NCBI RefSeq assembly: GCF_900070365.1
Contig: NZ_LN850107.1
Coordinates: 1,798,001-1,862,000, forward strand
DNA: 64,000 nt
Source: Alloactinosynnema sp. L-07
GTDB lineage: Bacteria; Actinomycetota; Actinomycetes; Mycobacteriales; Pseudonocardiaceae
Direction of reading: 5' to 3'
Below are positions 44,942 through 54,812 of this stretch, one piece after another. Below the pieces are notes generated by a model. It did no database searches. It saw only the letters and a program-made list of their open reading frames with translations, and was not told the DNA's origin. Made by a program: the position numbers and the translations under genes. How positions within the stretch are numbered: the stretch's first letter is position 1; every line of letters begins with the position of its first letter.

Positions 44942-45741
44942 GGTCGCCGCCTCTCGTCGTTCGGGGGTGGCGCCTTGCCGTCTCTACGGGTGGAGGCAGC
45001 GCCGGGCACATTGGCGTGACGGGCTGTGCGCGCCCGCGCACCAAATCATCCCTTCCCGAAGCGGTTGGCGCTGTCCAGCGCCACGAACGCGACCAGGATG
45101 GCCCCGAAAGACCGGCATCGCCCACCCATCGCCGCCGCGACCACTACGAACGCTCCACATCACCGCTGTGGCGGGAGTTCACGGCCCAGTCAGGTGAGTC
45201 GCGTCAGTCCACGCGCACCGAGTGCGGGGCATCCGTAAGTCGTGCGCGACGCACAGGTCGTCGAGGGTGGTGCGGAGCCCGGTGAGGATCTCGCGGATGC
45301 TGTCCGCGTCGACGCCTTCCCCCGATGGCGCAGCGGCTCATCGCGATACAGGGCTGGCTGCCGCGGACGGCGTCAGCCAGGGACTGTGACCGACCTACGG
45401 CCGGGGCTCCCGACGTGGCCGGCTTTCCCGGCTATTTGAGCCGGGTACGGGGCGGTGGACGCCACCGAGTTCGCCCAGCGGCTGGCCGCGTCCGTCACCG
45501 AGGACGGCCTGCCCGCCGAGTTCGCGGCTCGGCGGCCTGATCAGTTTGTCCGGCCATCTTGGTCCTGTGCGCTCGACGTGGCGGCGGTCCGACCTCCTCC
45601 CTCCCGCTGACCAGGCGTTATACGCGGTTTAAACGCCGTGGCAACGCCTTGCGGCCACGTTCTCCTGGTTGACCCGGGTGGGGCTCGCGCTGGTGAGGGG
45701 TCACCGCGAGCCCTCCCGACCCCACCGGAAGGGACGGACTC
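44942..45741. other. 800-bp gap with coding-like fragments
   Basis: No intact gene is supported. Short stretches look like gene debris. On the minus strand about 45048-45145 ends ...F-G-A-I-L-V-A-F-V-A-L-D-S-A-N-R-F-G-K-G-stop, and about 45200-45310 reads A-D-S-I-R-E-I-L-T-G-L-R-T-T-L-D-D-L. On the plus strand a GTG at 45455 opens 51 codons (D-A-T-E-F-A-Q-R-L-A-A-S-V-T-E-D) to 45610. The last 130 bp should hold the promoter of the LamG/RHS pair. Confidence 0.4.
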
Positions 45742-48480
45742 ATGCAGCGACAACTGGTTCACCGGTCAAGGCCGCGACGCAGATCCTGGGGGTTGGCGGT
45801 GGTGGCGGCCTTGGTCGGATCGCTCGCGACGCCAGTCATCGCCGACGCCGCGCCCGCGTGTGCCGCGGAGACGGCGACGCGCGCCGCGGCGCTGGCGATG
45901 GCGGCCCGGTGCGGACATGACGTCGAGGTCGCGCCTGCGGTCTCGGAGACCTCGCGGGTCACGGTCCGCCCGGACGGGATCTCGGTGCTGGAGCAGCACA
46001 TCGTGCCGGTCCGGGTCCGGCGGGGCGACCGGTGGGTCGGGGTCGACACGCGGCTGAAGGCCGGGTCGGACGGCTCGGTTGCGCCGCTGGCGGCTGCGGT
46101 CGGGCTGGAGTTCGGCAAGGGGGGCGCCGATCCGCTCGTGCGGATGACCACCGACGGCGGCACGATCGAGCTGCGGTGGCCGTCGCCGCTGCCCGCGCCG
46201 GTCGTGGAGGGGGACACCGCGGTCTACCGGTCCGTGCTGCCGGGGGTCGACCTGCGGATGCGGGCGACAGCTGCCGGGTTCGGGCAGGTGCTGGTCGTCA
46301 GGAACGCCGAGGCGGCGGCGAACCCGGCACTGCGGGCGTTGGATTACCGGCTGACGATGAACGGCGTGACCGCGGTCAACCGCGCCGATGGGGGGATCGA
46401 CTTCACCGGCAAGGCGGGCGCGGTCGTCGCCTCGACGGCGCCCGGGCTGATGTGGGACTCGTCGGGCGCCGACCGGTCGACGGCGCGGGGTCCGGGCGAG
46501 ACGGCCAGGACGGCGGCGGTGTCGGCCGCCGTGTCGGGAGCGACGCTGCGGGTGGTGCCGGATGCGGGTCTGTTGACCGCGCGGGACGTGGCGTTCCCGC
46601 TGTACGTCGACCCCCCGTTCGACGCGACCCGGCAGAAGTGGGCGTACGCGCGGAGCACGAACTCCAACAACAACGACGGTATCGCCCGGGTCGGCGCGTC
46701 ACCGGACGGCGGCGGCACCTACCGGTCGTTCTTCGAGATGCAGCTCGGCGCGATCGCGGGCCAGAACATCGTCGACGCCCGCGTCTACACGACGCTGACG
46801 CACTCGTCGGCGTGCGCCGCCACGCCGGTCAGCCTGTACGCCACCGCGGACTTCCCGTCCAGCGTCGCCAACGGCACCCGGACCACGTGGTCGCCCGCGC
46901 TGCACGAGTGGCTCGACGAGCAGTGGGGCAACGCGAACGAGGCAGGTGGCTGCGGCTACATCCAGCCCGACAAGCCCATGGAATTCGGTGGGCCAGCGTT
47001 GACAGGTCACGTCCAGTACGCGGTCAATCAGTACTGGTCCTTCACGACGCTTGGCTTGTCGACCCGCCGCCAGAACGGCACCGGCGAGTCGACCACCAGC
47101 TACTGGAAGAAGTTCTACCCGAGCACCTTCAGGATGACGGTCTGGTACAACAACCCCCCGAACGAGCCGTCCGCCCGACCGTTCAGCGCGAGCGAGTGCT
47201 ACCAGGCGTGCACGAACCCGGCCGTCGTCCGGGTCACCCAGCCCCGGCTGCCGGTGTCCGTGGCCGACCCGCAGAACGGGTCCCTGGTGCACACCGACTT
47301 CGAAGTCCGCGCGCAGGCGTCGGACACCGCCACCCTGGTGACCTCCGGGCGCTCGGGGCCCACCGCCACGCCGGGCAACACCGACTGGCAGGTGCCCGCT
47401 GGGGCGCTCGCCGACGGCGGCACCTACCACTGGCGGGCGCGCAGCGTCGACGAGATGAACATGCCAGGCCCATGGACCCCGTTCCAGCAGCTCACCGTTG
47501 ACAAGGCCGCGCCGGCGCCCGCTGCGGTGAACTCGGCGCAGTACCCGTCCGGCCGGTGGGGGGCCGTCGTCGGCACGCCCGGCACGTTCACCCTCCAGAC
47601 CGGTTCACCCGACGTCGCCAACTACGCGTGGAGCATCGACGGCGGCTCGGTGACCACGGTCGCGGCGACGCCGGGCGGCCCGACCAGCGTCGGGGTCACC
47701 CCCGCGTTCGATATGGCGCACACGTTCTCCGTGGTGACCCGCGACCGCGCGGGCAACACGTCGACCTCGTCGTACGCCTACCGGGTCCGGCCCCGGCCGG
47801 ACCGCTGCTGGCTGTGGACGCTGCACGACGCCACCGCCGCGGATACCGGCAAGGCCGAGTGCTCGCCCGCTGACACCACCATCACCCCGGCGAACGGCAC
47901 CCCGGCGGGCGGGGTGACCTTCGGCCCCGGGTACACCGGCAACGCCGCCGAGCTCAACGGCACGTCCGGCCAGGTGCACACCGCGCTGCCGGTGCTGGAC
48001 AACGCCGCCAGCTTCACTGTGATGGCGTGGGTGCGGCTGGACGCGGCCGGGGTGTCCCGAACCGCGGTCAGCCAGGACGGTGTCACCGTGTCCGCGTTCG
48101 CCCTCCGCTACGACCCCGCGGCCAACGCGGGCGCGGGCGGCTGGTGCTTCACCGCCGCGAGCTCCGACGCCGCGGGCGCTGACACCAGCGCGTGCACAAC
48201 CCAGACCCCGGTCGTGGGTCAGTGGACCCACATCGCGGGCACACGGGACACCGTCACCGGCAAGATCCGCGCGTTCGCAATGGGCGATCCGCAGAGCTGT
48301 GGCGGCGAGATGGCCGAAGCCGACTTCGTGGGCTCGTGGTCGGCGAGCGGGAGGTTCGCGATCGGGCGCGGGCGCACCGGCGGTGCCGAGGCCGGCTTCT
48401 GGGCGGGCGGCGTGGACGACGTGCGGGCGCACCAGCGAGTGCTGTCGGCGTCGGAGATCTGCCAGCAGGCCGTGAAGTAG
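45742..48480 (+). CDS. secreted LamG-domain protein paired with the RHS protein
   Basis: 912 residues with a long basic signal peptide cleaved near A-D-A-A-P-A. The N-terminal 300 residues resemble the prefix found in actinobacterial RHS-associated secreted proteins. A beta-rich DNRLRE-like region follows (D-P-P-F-D-A-T, residues about 290-480), then a fibronectin-like part. The C-terminus is a concanavalin-like LamG domain (about 715-905: F-T-V-M-A-W-V-R-L-D, W-T-H-I-A-G-T, D-D-V-R-A-H-Q-R-V-L-S). The stop is 27 bp before the RHS gene, so the two form an operon. LamG domains bind sugars or proteins, so an adhesive or presenting role for the RHS partner is an inference. Confidence 0.85.
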   Translation: MQRQLVHRSRPRRRSWGLAVVAALVGSLATPVIADAAPACAAETATRAAALAMAARCGHDVEVAPAVSETSRVTVRPDGISVLEQHIVPVRVRRGDRWVGVDTRLKAGSDGSVAPLAAAVGLEFGKGGADPLVRMTTDGGTIELRWPSPLPAPVVEGDTAVYRSVLPGVDLRMRATAAGFGQVLVVRNAEAAANPALRALDYRLTMNGVTAVNRADGGIDFTGKAGAVVASTAPGLMWDSSGADRSTARGPGETARTAAVSAAVSGATLRVVPDAGLLTARDVAFPLYVDPPFDATRQKWAYARSTNSNNNDGIARVGASPDGGGTYRSFFEMQLGAIAGQNIVDARVYTTLTHSSACAATPVSLYATADFPSSVANGTRTTWSPALHEWLDEQWGNANEAGGCGYIQPDKPMEFGGPALTGHVQYAVNQYWSFTTLGLSTRRQNGTGESTTSYWKKFYPSTFRMTVWYNNPPNEPSARPFSASECYQACTNPAVVRVTQPRLPVSVADPQNGSLVHTDFEVRAQASDTATLVTSGRSGPTATPGNTDWQVPAGALADGGTYHWRARSVDEMNMPGPWTPFQQLTVDKAAPAPAAVNSAQYPSGRWGAVVGTPGTFTLQTGSPDVANYAWSIDGGSVTTVAATPGGPTSVGVTPAFDMAHTFSVVTRDRAGNTSTSSYAYRVRPRPDRCWLWTLHDATAADTGKAECSPADTTITPANGTPAGGVTFGPGYTGNAAELNGTSGQVHTALPVLDNAASFTVMAWVRLDAAGVSRTAVSQDGVTVSAFALRYDPAANAGAGGWCFTAASSDAAGADTSACTTQTPVVGQWTHIAGTRDTVTGKIRAFAMGDPQSCGGEMAEADFVGSWSASGRFAIGRGRTGGAEAGFWAGGVDDVRAHQRVLSASEICQQAVK

Positions 48481-48507
48481 CCCCCACCGAGACCCTGGAG
48501 TGATCGC

Positions 48508-51500
48508 ATGAGCTTCCGCACCGGAACACGGTGGCGCCCCCTGGCGCTCCCGGCCGTGCTCGCCCTGGCGTTGGCGGCCGTTCAGCCCGCCATCGCCGAA
48601 CCGAAGGCGGCCCCGTGGGCCGCGCCTGCCGCGCCGCAGGTGACGGGCGTCCCGGCGCCCGATTCGGTCGCCCGCGTCACACGTCCGGCGTGGACAGCGG
48701 ACGGCAAGGTCGTGCGTGGCGCGCGGCCGGTGACCTGGCCCGCCGGGGAAGCCGCTGTCGAGTTGGCCACGGTGCCGACCGAGGGCGGCCGGGGCGGCCG
48801 CTCCAGCGGCCGGGTCCGCGCAGGCGATCTCCCGGTCGTCCTGTCCAGCGCCGCGTCCGCGAAAATGCGGGTGGCCGTGCACGACCGCGCGACCGCGGCG
48901 CGGCTCGGTGTCGACGGGCTCGTGCTGTCCGTCGGCCGGGCCGACGGCGGGTCCGGTCCGGTGACGGTCGGCGTCGACACCCGTGGCTTCGCCGCCGCGT
49001 TCGGCGGCGACTGGGGGTCGCGGCTGCGGCTGGTCGCCCTCCCGTCGTGTGCGCTGACCAGCCCGGATCGGGCCGACTGCCGCACCGCCCGGCCCGTGCC
49101 GGGCGGAACTGTAGATCCGGGCGGGACGGTGTCGGGCACGGTGCCGCTGGGCGCCGACCGCGCGGTCCTCGCCGTCGAGGCCGGGCCGTCCGGGGATAAC
49201 GGCGACTACACCGCGACCCCGCTGACCCAGTCCGGCACGTGGAACGTCGGGCCGCAGACCGGTGACTTCAGCTGGTCGACGGCGTTGCGGACGCCGCCGT
49301 CCAACGGTGGCCCGGCGCCCGCCCTGTCGGTGGCCTACTCGTCGGGGTCGGTCGACGGGCGCACCAGCACCTCGAACAACCAGGGTGGCTGGGTCGGCGA
49401 CGGCTGGTCGCTGTGGTCGGGGTTCATCGAGCGCAAGTACACCTCGTGCGCCGAGGACAACCCGTCCCACAAGACCGGCGACCAGTGCTGGCGCGGCGCC
49501 AACGCGACCCTGTCGATGAACGGGCACGCCGGTGAGCTGATCGACTCCGGGACGCCGAACGTGTGGCGGCTGAAGCGAGACGACGGAACCCGCGTCGAAC
49601 GGCTCACCGACACCACCCGCGGCAACGGCGACGACGACGGCGAGTACTGGAAGGTCACCACGACCGACGGCAGCCAGCATTTCTTCGGCGCCCACAAGCA
49701 GCCGAACTGGTCTGACGGCAAGCCGGTGACCGACTCGGTGTGGACGGTTCCGGTGTACGGGAACAACGCGGGCGAACCCTGTCACCAGGCGACGTTCGCT
49801 GCCTCGTGGTGCCGCCAGGCGTGGCGGTGGAACCTCGACTATGTCGTCGACCCGCACGGCAACACCATGACCTTCTTCTACGGCAAGGAAACCGGCGCCT
49901 ATGGCCGGGACAACACCCCGTCACAGCGCACCGACTACACCCGAGGCGGCTGGGTCGACCGGATCGAGTACGGGACCAGGCAGGGGTCGGAGGTGAGCTC
50001 CGTCGCGCCCGCGGTCGTGCGGTTCCAGACCGCCGAACGCTGTCTGTCCGGGTGCTGGTCGGGTACCCCGTGGACGTCGGCCGCGGTGACCGCGGCCTGG
50101 CCGGACACCCCGTGGGACCAGCACTGCGCCGCCGCGCCGTGCACCGGCAAGACCGCGCCGACGTTCTGGTCCGCGCGCAGGCTCACCGCCGTCACCACCC
50201 AGGTGCGGACCGCCGCGGGCGGCTACCGGGACGTCGAGTCCTGGTCGCTGCGCCACGAATTCCTCAACGCAGGTGACAACGAGGGCTCCCCACTGTGGTT
50301 GCGGGGCCTGACCAAGACCGGCCACGTCGGAACGGCGGTGTCCGATCCGGAGATCGTGTTCAACCCGGGCGCCGAGCCGCTGCCGAACCGCGTCGACGGC
50401 CCCGCGGACGGCCGCACCAGCCTGACCAGGTTCCGGATCAAGGCGATCACCAACGAGTCGGGCGGCCAGGTCACCGTCGCCTACTCCGGCCCGGACTGCA
50501 CCCGCGCGACCCTGCCCGACCCGGCGACCAACACCAGGCGGTGCATGCCGCAGTACTACAGCCCGAGCGGGACACCGACCCTGGACTGGTTCCACAAGTA
50601 CGTGGTCACCAGCGTCACCTTGCACGACACCACCGCCGACGGCACGAACGCACCGTCCAATCCGGACCAGACGACGTCCTACGACTACCTCGACGCCCCA
50701 GCTTGGCACCACACCGACGATGAGCTCACCAAGACCGAGCACCGGACGTGGGGTGACTGGCGCGGCTACGGCCGCGTGCTGACCCGCACCGGCGCGACCG
50801 GCGCGCAGACCGCGGTCGAGACCCGGTACCTGCGCGGCATGGACGGCGACAAGCAGGCTGGCGGCACTCGGGACGTGTGGGTGGCCGACACCTGGGGCGG
50901 CACCGTCGAGGACCACGAGTCCCTCAACGGGTTCACCCGCCAGACGATCACGTTCAACGGGCCGGGCGGCGCGGAGGTGTCGTCCACCGTCAACGATCCC
51001 TGGCGCGCGGGCCCGACCGCGACCAGGACCCGCGACGGTGTGACCACCACCGCCTGGCGCACCGGTGTCGGCGTCGCGAAGACCCGGACGCCGCTGGCCG
51101 CGGGCGGGTTCCGCACCTCCGGCAGCACCACGGTGCGTGACGAGCACGCCTTCCCGGTGACGGTCACCGACCATGGCGATCTCGCGAACGCGGGCGACGA
51201 GACGTGTACCCGCACGGCCTACGCGCGCGACGAGACCCGGGGGATGCTCGACAAGGTGGCGTCGGTCGAGACACTGGCGGGCACGTGCGACGCCGCGTCC
51301 ACCCCGCCGATGCCGTCGACGGTGCTGGCGAGGACACGCAACCACTACGACGACGCGGCGACGGTCGGCGTCCCGCCGACGAAGGGAGATCTCACCAAGG
51401 TCGAGGAACTGGACCGGTGGTCGGGCTCGACGCCGACGTACGTGACCGCGACGACCTCCGCCTACGACGCGAACGGCCGGGTCGTCGAGACCCGCGACGG

Positions 51501-54500
51501 GCTCAACCGGGCGAAGAAAACCGCGTACACCACCGACACCGCGACCGGGCTGGTGACCGCCAAGACCGAGACCAACGCGCTCGGCCACGTGACGGTCACC
51601 AGCTACGAGCCCGCGTGGCGGTCCCCGGTGAAGGTCACCGATCCGAACGGCGCCGTCGCCGAGCTCACCTACGACGGGCTCGGCAGGCTCACCGCGGTGT
51701 GGAAGCCGGGCCGGTCCCGCTCGCTGAGCCCGAGTCTGCGGTTCGCCTACCTGTCGCGGTCTTCCGGCGGGCCGTCGGCGATCACCACCGAGACGCTACT
51801 CCCGACCGGCACGGGGTACCGCGCGAGCGTGTCCCTGCTCGACGGGTTCCTGCGGCCCCGGCAGACCCAGGAGCAGGCCACCGGCGGCGGGCGTGCGGTC
51901 ACCGACACCCTGCACGACGCCGCGGGCCGGGTCGAGCGGAAGACCGCGCCGTACTACGACTCGACCAATTCCCCCGTGTCGGCCAACCTCGCCGCGCCCG
52001 CCGGGGAGGTCCCGTCGGTCACCCGCACCGAGTACGACGGCGCGGGCAGGGTCACAGCGGCGATCCTGCTCGGCGCAGGCGCGGCGAAGTGGCGCACCAC
52101 AACCGTCCACAATGGAGAGCGGGTGAGCACGGTGCCGCCGAAGGGCGGCACGGCGACCACGGTGATCTCCGACGTGGACGGCAACACCACCGCACTGCGC
52201 CAGTACACGGCGGCCGCGTCGGTCGGCGGGGACGACCCGGGGACCTACGACGAGACCCGGTACAGCTACACGCTGACCGGCAAACTCGGCTCGGTCACCG
52301 ACCCCGCTAGCAACACATGGACCTACGGCTACGACCTGCGGGGCCGCCAGATCAGCGCCGGTGACCCGGACAAGGGCCCGACCACGTCGGCGTTCGACGC
52401 GGCCGGGCAGCTGGTGGCCACAACCGCCCCGTACGGCACCACGACCTCGCGCCTGGCGTACACCTACGACGCCCTGGGCCGCAAGACATCGGTGCGCGAG
52501 AACTCGGACACCGGGCCCGTGCGCTCCGCGTGGACCTACGACGCGACGCCGATCGGGTCCGGGCCGCAGTTGGCCAAGGGCAGGCCGAGCTCGTCGACGC
52601 GCTACGCGGGAACAGCGGCGTACACCACCCGGGTCGACTCGTACGACCCGGCGGGACGGGCCACGTCGAACTCGGTGGTCCTGCCACCGGAGGAGTCCGA
52701 CCTGTGCGCGGCGCCCGCGCCGAACCCGTGCGCGTACACGACACCGGTCACCTACCGGGCCAACGGCGACGTCGCGACCACGACGATGCCCGCGGCGGCG
52801 GACCTGCCCGCGGAGAAGCTGACGCTCGGCTACACCGACGTCGGCAGCCCGGGCACCCTGCTGTCCCCGGCGCAGATCTACGTGTACTCGGTCGGGTACG
52901 ACAAGCTGGGCCACCTGACCCAGCGGCAGTTCGGCGCGTACGGCTCCAGGCTCGTCCAGAGCTTCGCCTTCGACGAGCAGACCTCGCGCCTGGCGGGCGT
53001 GACCGCCGTGCCCGAGGCCCGCGACGAGGTGCTGGACCTGGCGTACACCTACGACGACACGGGCAACCTCGAGTCAGTGGCGGACACCTCTGGTGCGCAG
53101 GCCGCCGACCGGCAGTGCTTCCAGTTCGACCACCTGCGGCGGCTCACCGAGGCGTGGACCCCGGCAGCGGCCTGCGCGGCGGACCGGTCGGTCGCCACGC
53201 TCGGCGGACCGGCACCGTACTGGCACAGCTGGACCTTCGACGTGACCGGCAACCGGAAGAGCGAGACCCGGCACGCCACGACCGACACCGTCGTCGGCTA
53301 CCAGTACCCCGACCCCGGGCAGCCCCGGCCGCACGCGGTCACCCGGGTCACCGCGACCGGCGGGCAGGTCTGGGACCGCACCTACCGGTACGACAACGCG
53401 GGCAACCTCACCGAACGGCCGACCGGCACGGCGACCCAGACACTGAGCTGGGATGTCGAGGGGCACCTGGCGTCGACCGGCGGCGCCACCCGCACGGTGT
53501 ACGACACCGATGGCACCCGGCTCGTGCGGGTCGACGCGGACGGCGCCAAGACGCTGTACCTGCCGGGTGGCACTGAGATCCGGGCGAAGGGCGGGGTGCG
53601 CTCGGCCAAGCGCCACTACGTCCACGCAGGCACGACGGTGGCACTGCGCACGGGGGCGGGTGTCCAGTGGCTGCTGAGCGACCACCACGGCACCGCCCAG
53701 GTGGCGGTCGACGCGACCACCCTGGCCGCGACGCGGAGCCGGACCACGCCCTACGGCGAGGACCGCGCGACGGCGGCGGGCTGGCCGACGGCACTGGATC
53801 GCGGGTTCGTCGGCGGCACAAAGGATCCGACGGGGCTGACCCACATCGGGGCCCGCGAGTACGACCCGGCGCTCGGCCGGTTCATCTCGGTGGACCCGGT
53901 GATCGACCCGAAGGACCCGCAACAGCTCAACGCCTACGCCTACGCAGGCAACAACCCGGTGTCGTTCAGCGACCCCGACGGCCTCCGGGCGGTGGACGAC
54001 TTCGGCGGCAGCGGATCGGCCCAACCGTCGATCAAGCCGTATCACCCGGTCCTCCGCCCGGCGAGAGGTGTCCACTGGTTCTCCCGCCTCAACCAATTCG
54101 GTCAGGGGACCTCCAGCGTGATCTCGGCATGGAACTACGCGGCGGACGGGGCTGGCGGCCTCGGGTACGCGTTGTCCGCGCACAGCTACATGCTCAGCGG
54201 GGCCACGCCGAAGGGCTTGATCAACCGCATGTCCTGGGGAATCACGCGTGCCCTGTCGACCGTCGAGGATCTCAGGGTGCCGGACGCCACCGGCAAGCTG
54301 TACAACCCGATGAAGTCAGCGGGCGGATCCCTGATGAACGCGACCCGCGGGACAGGGTGGAAGGAGGTCGCCCGCGGGCTGGGCAGCTCGGCACGTGAAG
54401 GGGCGCTGAAGCGGTTCGGTCTTGTCGGCAACATCGCCGACGCCGGGTTCGGCTTCGTCGAGGACATCCACGATGGCGCCGATCCCTTGGAAGCGGGGGT

Positions 54501-54720
54501 GAAGGCGGCGTTCAAGCTCGGCGGGTCGATCGCGGGCGCCGCGGCCGGGGCGTCGGTCGGGACCGCGCTGTGCGGCGGTGTCCCGATTTGCGGCGTGATC
54601 GGCGGCGCCATCGGCGGCAAGCTGGGCGGCGACCTCGGCGGGTTCATCGGCGAGAAGGCCGCGCCGGTGATCTCCAACGGGCTCAAGGCGGCTGGCCGGA
54701 CGCTCTGCTTCTGGTGCTAG
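48508..54720 (+). CDS. secreted RHS/YD-repeat protein with a Gly-rich C-terminal domain
   Basis: 2070 residues with a Sec signal (A-L-A-A-V-Q-P-A-I-A). At least nine YD-type repeats (Y-D-G-L-G-R-L, Y-D-L-R-G-R, Y-D-A-L-G-R-K, Y-D-D-T-G-N-L and others) fill about residues 980-1640. The RHS core motif A-R-E-Y-D-P-A-L-G-R-F-I-S-V-D-P with N-P-V-S-F-S-D-P-D-G lies near residues 1785-1825. RHS shells enclose and deliver C-terminal toxins. Here the last 240 residues are variable, and their end is a Gly/Ala-rich glycine-zipper stretch (G-G-S-I-A-G-A-A-A-G-A-S, G-G-A-I-G-G-K-L-G-G) that could insert in membranes. No known nuclease motif and no immunity gene are seen downstream. Confidence 0.9.
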   Translation: MSFRTGTRWRPLALPAVLALALAAVQPAIAEPKAAPWAAPAAPQVTGVPAPDSVARVTRPAWTADGKVVRGARPVTWPAGEAAVELATVPTEGGRGGRSSGRVRAGDLPVVLSSAASAKMRVAVHDRATAARLGVDGLVLSVGRADGGSGPVTVGVDTRGFAAAFGGDWGSRLRLVALPSCALTSPDRADCRTARPVPGGTVDPGGTVSGTVPLGADRAVLAVEAGPSGDNGDYTATPLTQSGTWNVGPQTGDFSWSTALRTPPSNGGPAPALSVAYSSGSVDGRTSTSNNQGGWVGDGWSLWSGFIERKYTSCAEDNPSHKTGDQCWRGANATLSMNGHAGELIDSGTPNVWRLKRDDGTRVERLTDTTRGNGDDDGEYWKVTTTDGSQHFFGAHKQPNWSDGKPVTDSVWTVPVYGNNAGEPCHQATFAASWCRQAWRWNLDYVVDPHGNTMTFFYGKETGAYGRDNTPSQRTDYTRGGWVDRIEYGTRQGSEVSSVAPAVVRFQTAERCLSGCWSGTPWTSAAVTAAWPDTPWDQHCAAAPCTGKTAPTFWSARRLTAVTTQVRTAAGGYRDVESWSLRHEFLNAGDNEGSPLWLRGLTKTGHVGTAVSDPEIVFNPGAEPLPNRVDGPADGRTSLTRFRIKAITNESGGQVTVAYSGPDCTRATLPDPATNTRRCMPQYYSPSGTPTLDWFHKYVVTSVTLHDTTADGTNAPSNPDQTTSYDYLDAPAWHHTDDELTKTEHRTWGDWRGYGRVLTRTGATGAQTAVETRYLRGMDGDKQAGGTRDVWVADTWGGTVEDHESLNGFTRQTITFNGPGGAEVSSTVNDPWRAGPTATRTRDGVTTTAWRTGVGVAKTRTPLAAGGFRTSGSTTVRDEHAFPVTVTDHGDLANAGDETCTRTAYARDETRGMLDKVASVETLAGTCDAASTPPMPSTVLARTRNHYDDAATVGVPPTKGDLTKVEELDRWSGSTPTYVTATTSAYDANGRVVETRDGLNRAKKTAYTTDTATGLVTAKTETNALGHVTVTSYEPAWRSPVKVTDPNGAVAELTYDGLGRLTAVWKPGRSRSLSPSLRFAYLSRSSGGPSAITTETLLPTGTGYRASVSLLDGFLRPRQTQEQATGGGRAVTDTLHDAAGRVERKTAPYYDSTNSPVSANLAAPAGEVPSVTRTEYDGAGRVTAAILLGAGAAKWRTTTVHNGERVSTVPPKGGTATTVISDVDGNTTALRQYTAAASVGGDDPGTYDETRYSYTLTGKLGSVTDPASNTWTYGYDLRGRQISAGDPDKGPTTSAFDAAGQLVATTAPYGTTTSRLAYTYDALGRKTSVRENSDTGPVRSAWTYDATPIGSGPQLAKGRPSSSTRYAGTAAYTTRVDSYDPAGRATSNSVVLPPEESDLCAAPAPNPCAYTTPVTYRANGDVATTTMPAAADLPAEKLTLGYTDVGSPGTLLSPAQIYVYSVGYDKLGHLTQRQFGAYGSRLVQSFAFDEQTSRLAGVTAVPEARDEVLDLAYTYDDTGNLESVADTSGAQAADRQCFQFDHLRRLTEAWTPAAACAADRSVATLGGPAPYWHSWTFDVTGNRKSETRHATTDTVVGYQYPDPGQPRPHAVTRVTATGGQVWDRTYRYDNAGNLTERPTGTATQTLSWDVEGHLASTGGATRTVYDTDGTRLVRVDADGAKTLYLPGGTEIRAKGGVRSAKRHYVHAGTTVALRTGAGVQWLLSDHHGTAQVAVDATTLAATRSRTTPYGEDRATAAGWPTALDRGFVGGTKDPTGLTHIGAREYDPALGRFISVDPVIDPKDPQQLNAYAYAGNNPVSFSDPDGLRAVDDFGGSGSAQPSIKPYHPVLRPARGVHWFSRLNQFGQGTSSVISAWNYAADGAGGLGYALSAHSYMLSGATPKGLINRMSWGITRALSTVEDLRVPDATGKLYNPMKSAGGSLMNATRGTGWKEVARGLGSSAREGALKRFGLVGNIADAGFGFVEDIHDGADPLEAGVKAAFKLGGSIAGAAAGASVGTALCGGVPICGVIGGAIGGKLGGDLGGFIGEKAAPVISNGLKAAGRTLCFWC

Positions 54721-54726
54721 TCCGGT

Positions 54727-54762
54727 GTGGAGGGCAGGTCGGCGGTCCGGCGTGCCCTCCAC
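54727..54762 (+). terminator. terminator of the LamG/RHS operon
   Basis: GTGGAGGGCA (54727-54736) pairs perfectly with TGCCCTCCAC (54753-54762) across a 16-base loop, starting six bases after the RHS stop. Confidence 0.8.
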
Positions 54763-54812
54763 CCATCAGGCCGATTGCCGGCGGCGCCGCGAGATCGATA
54801 TGGTCTGCGGCT

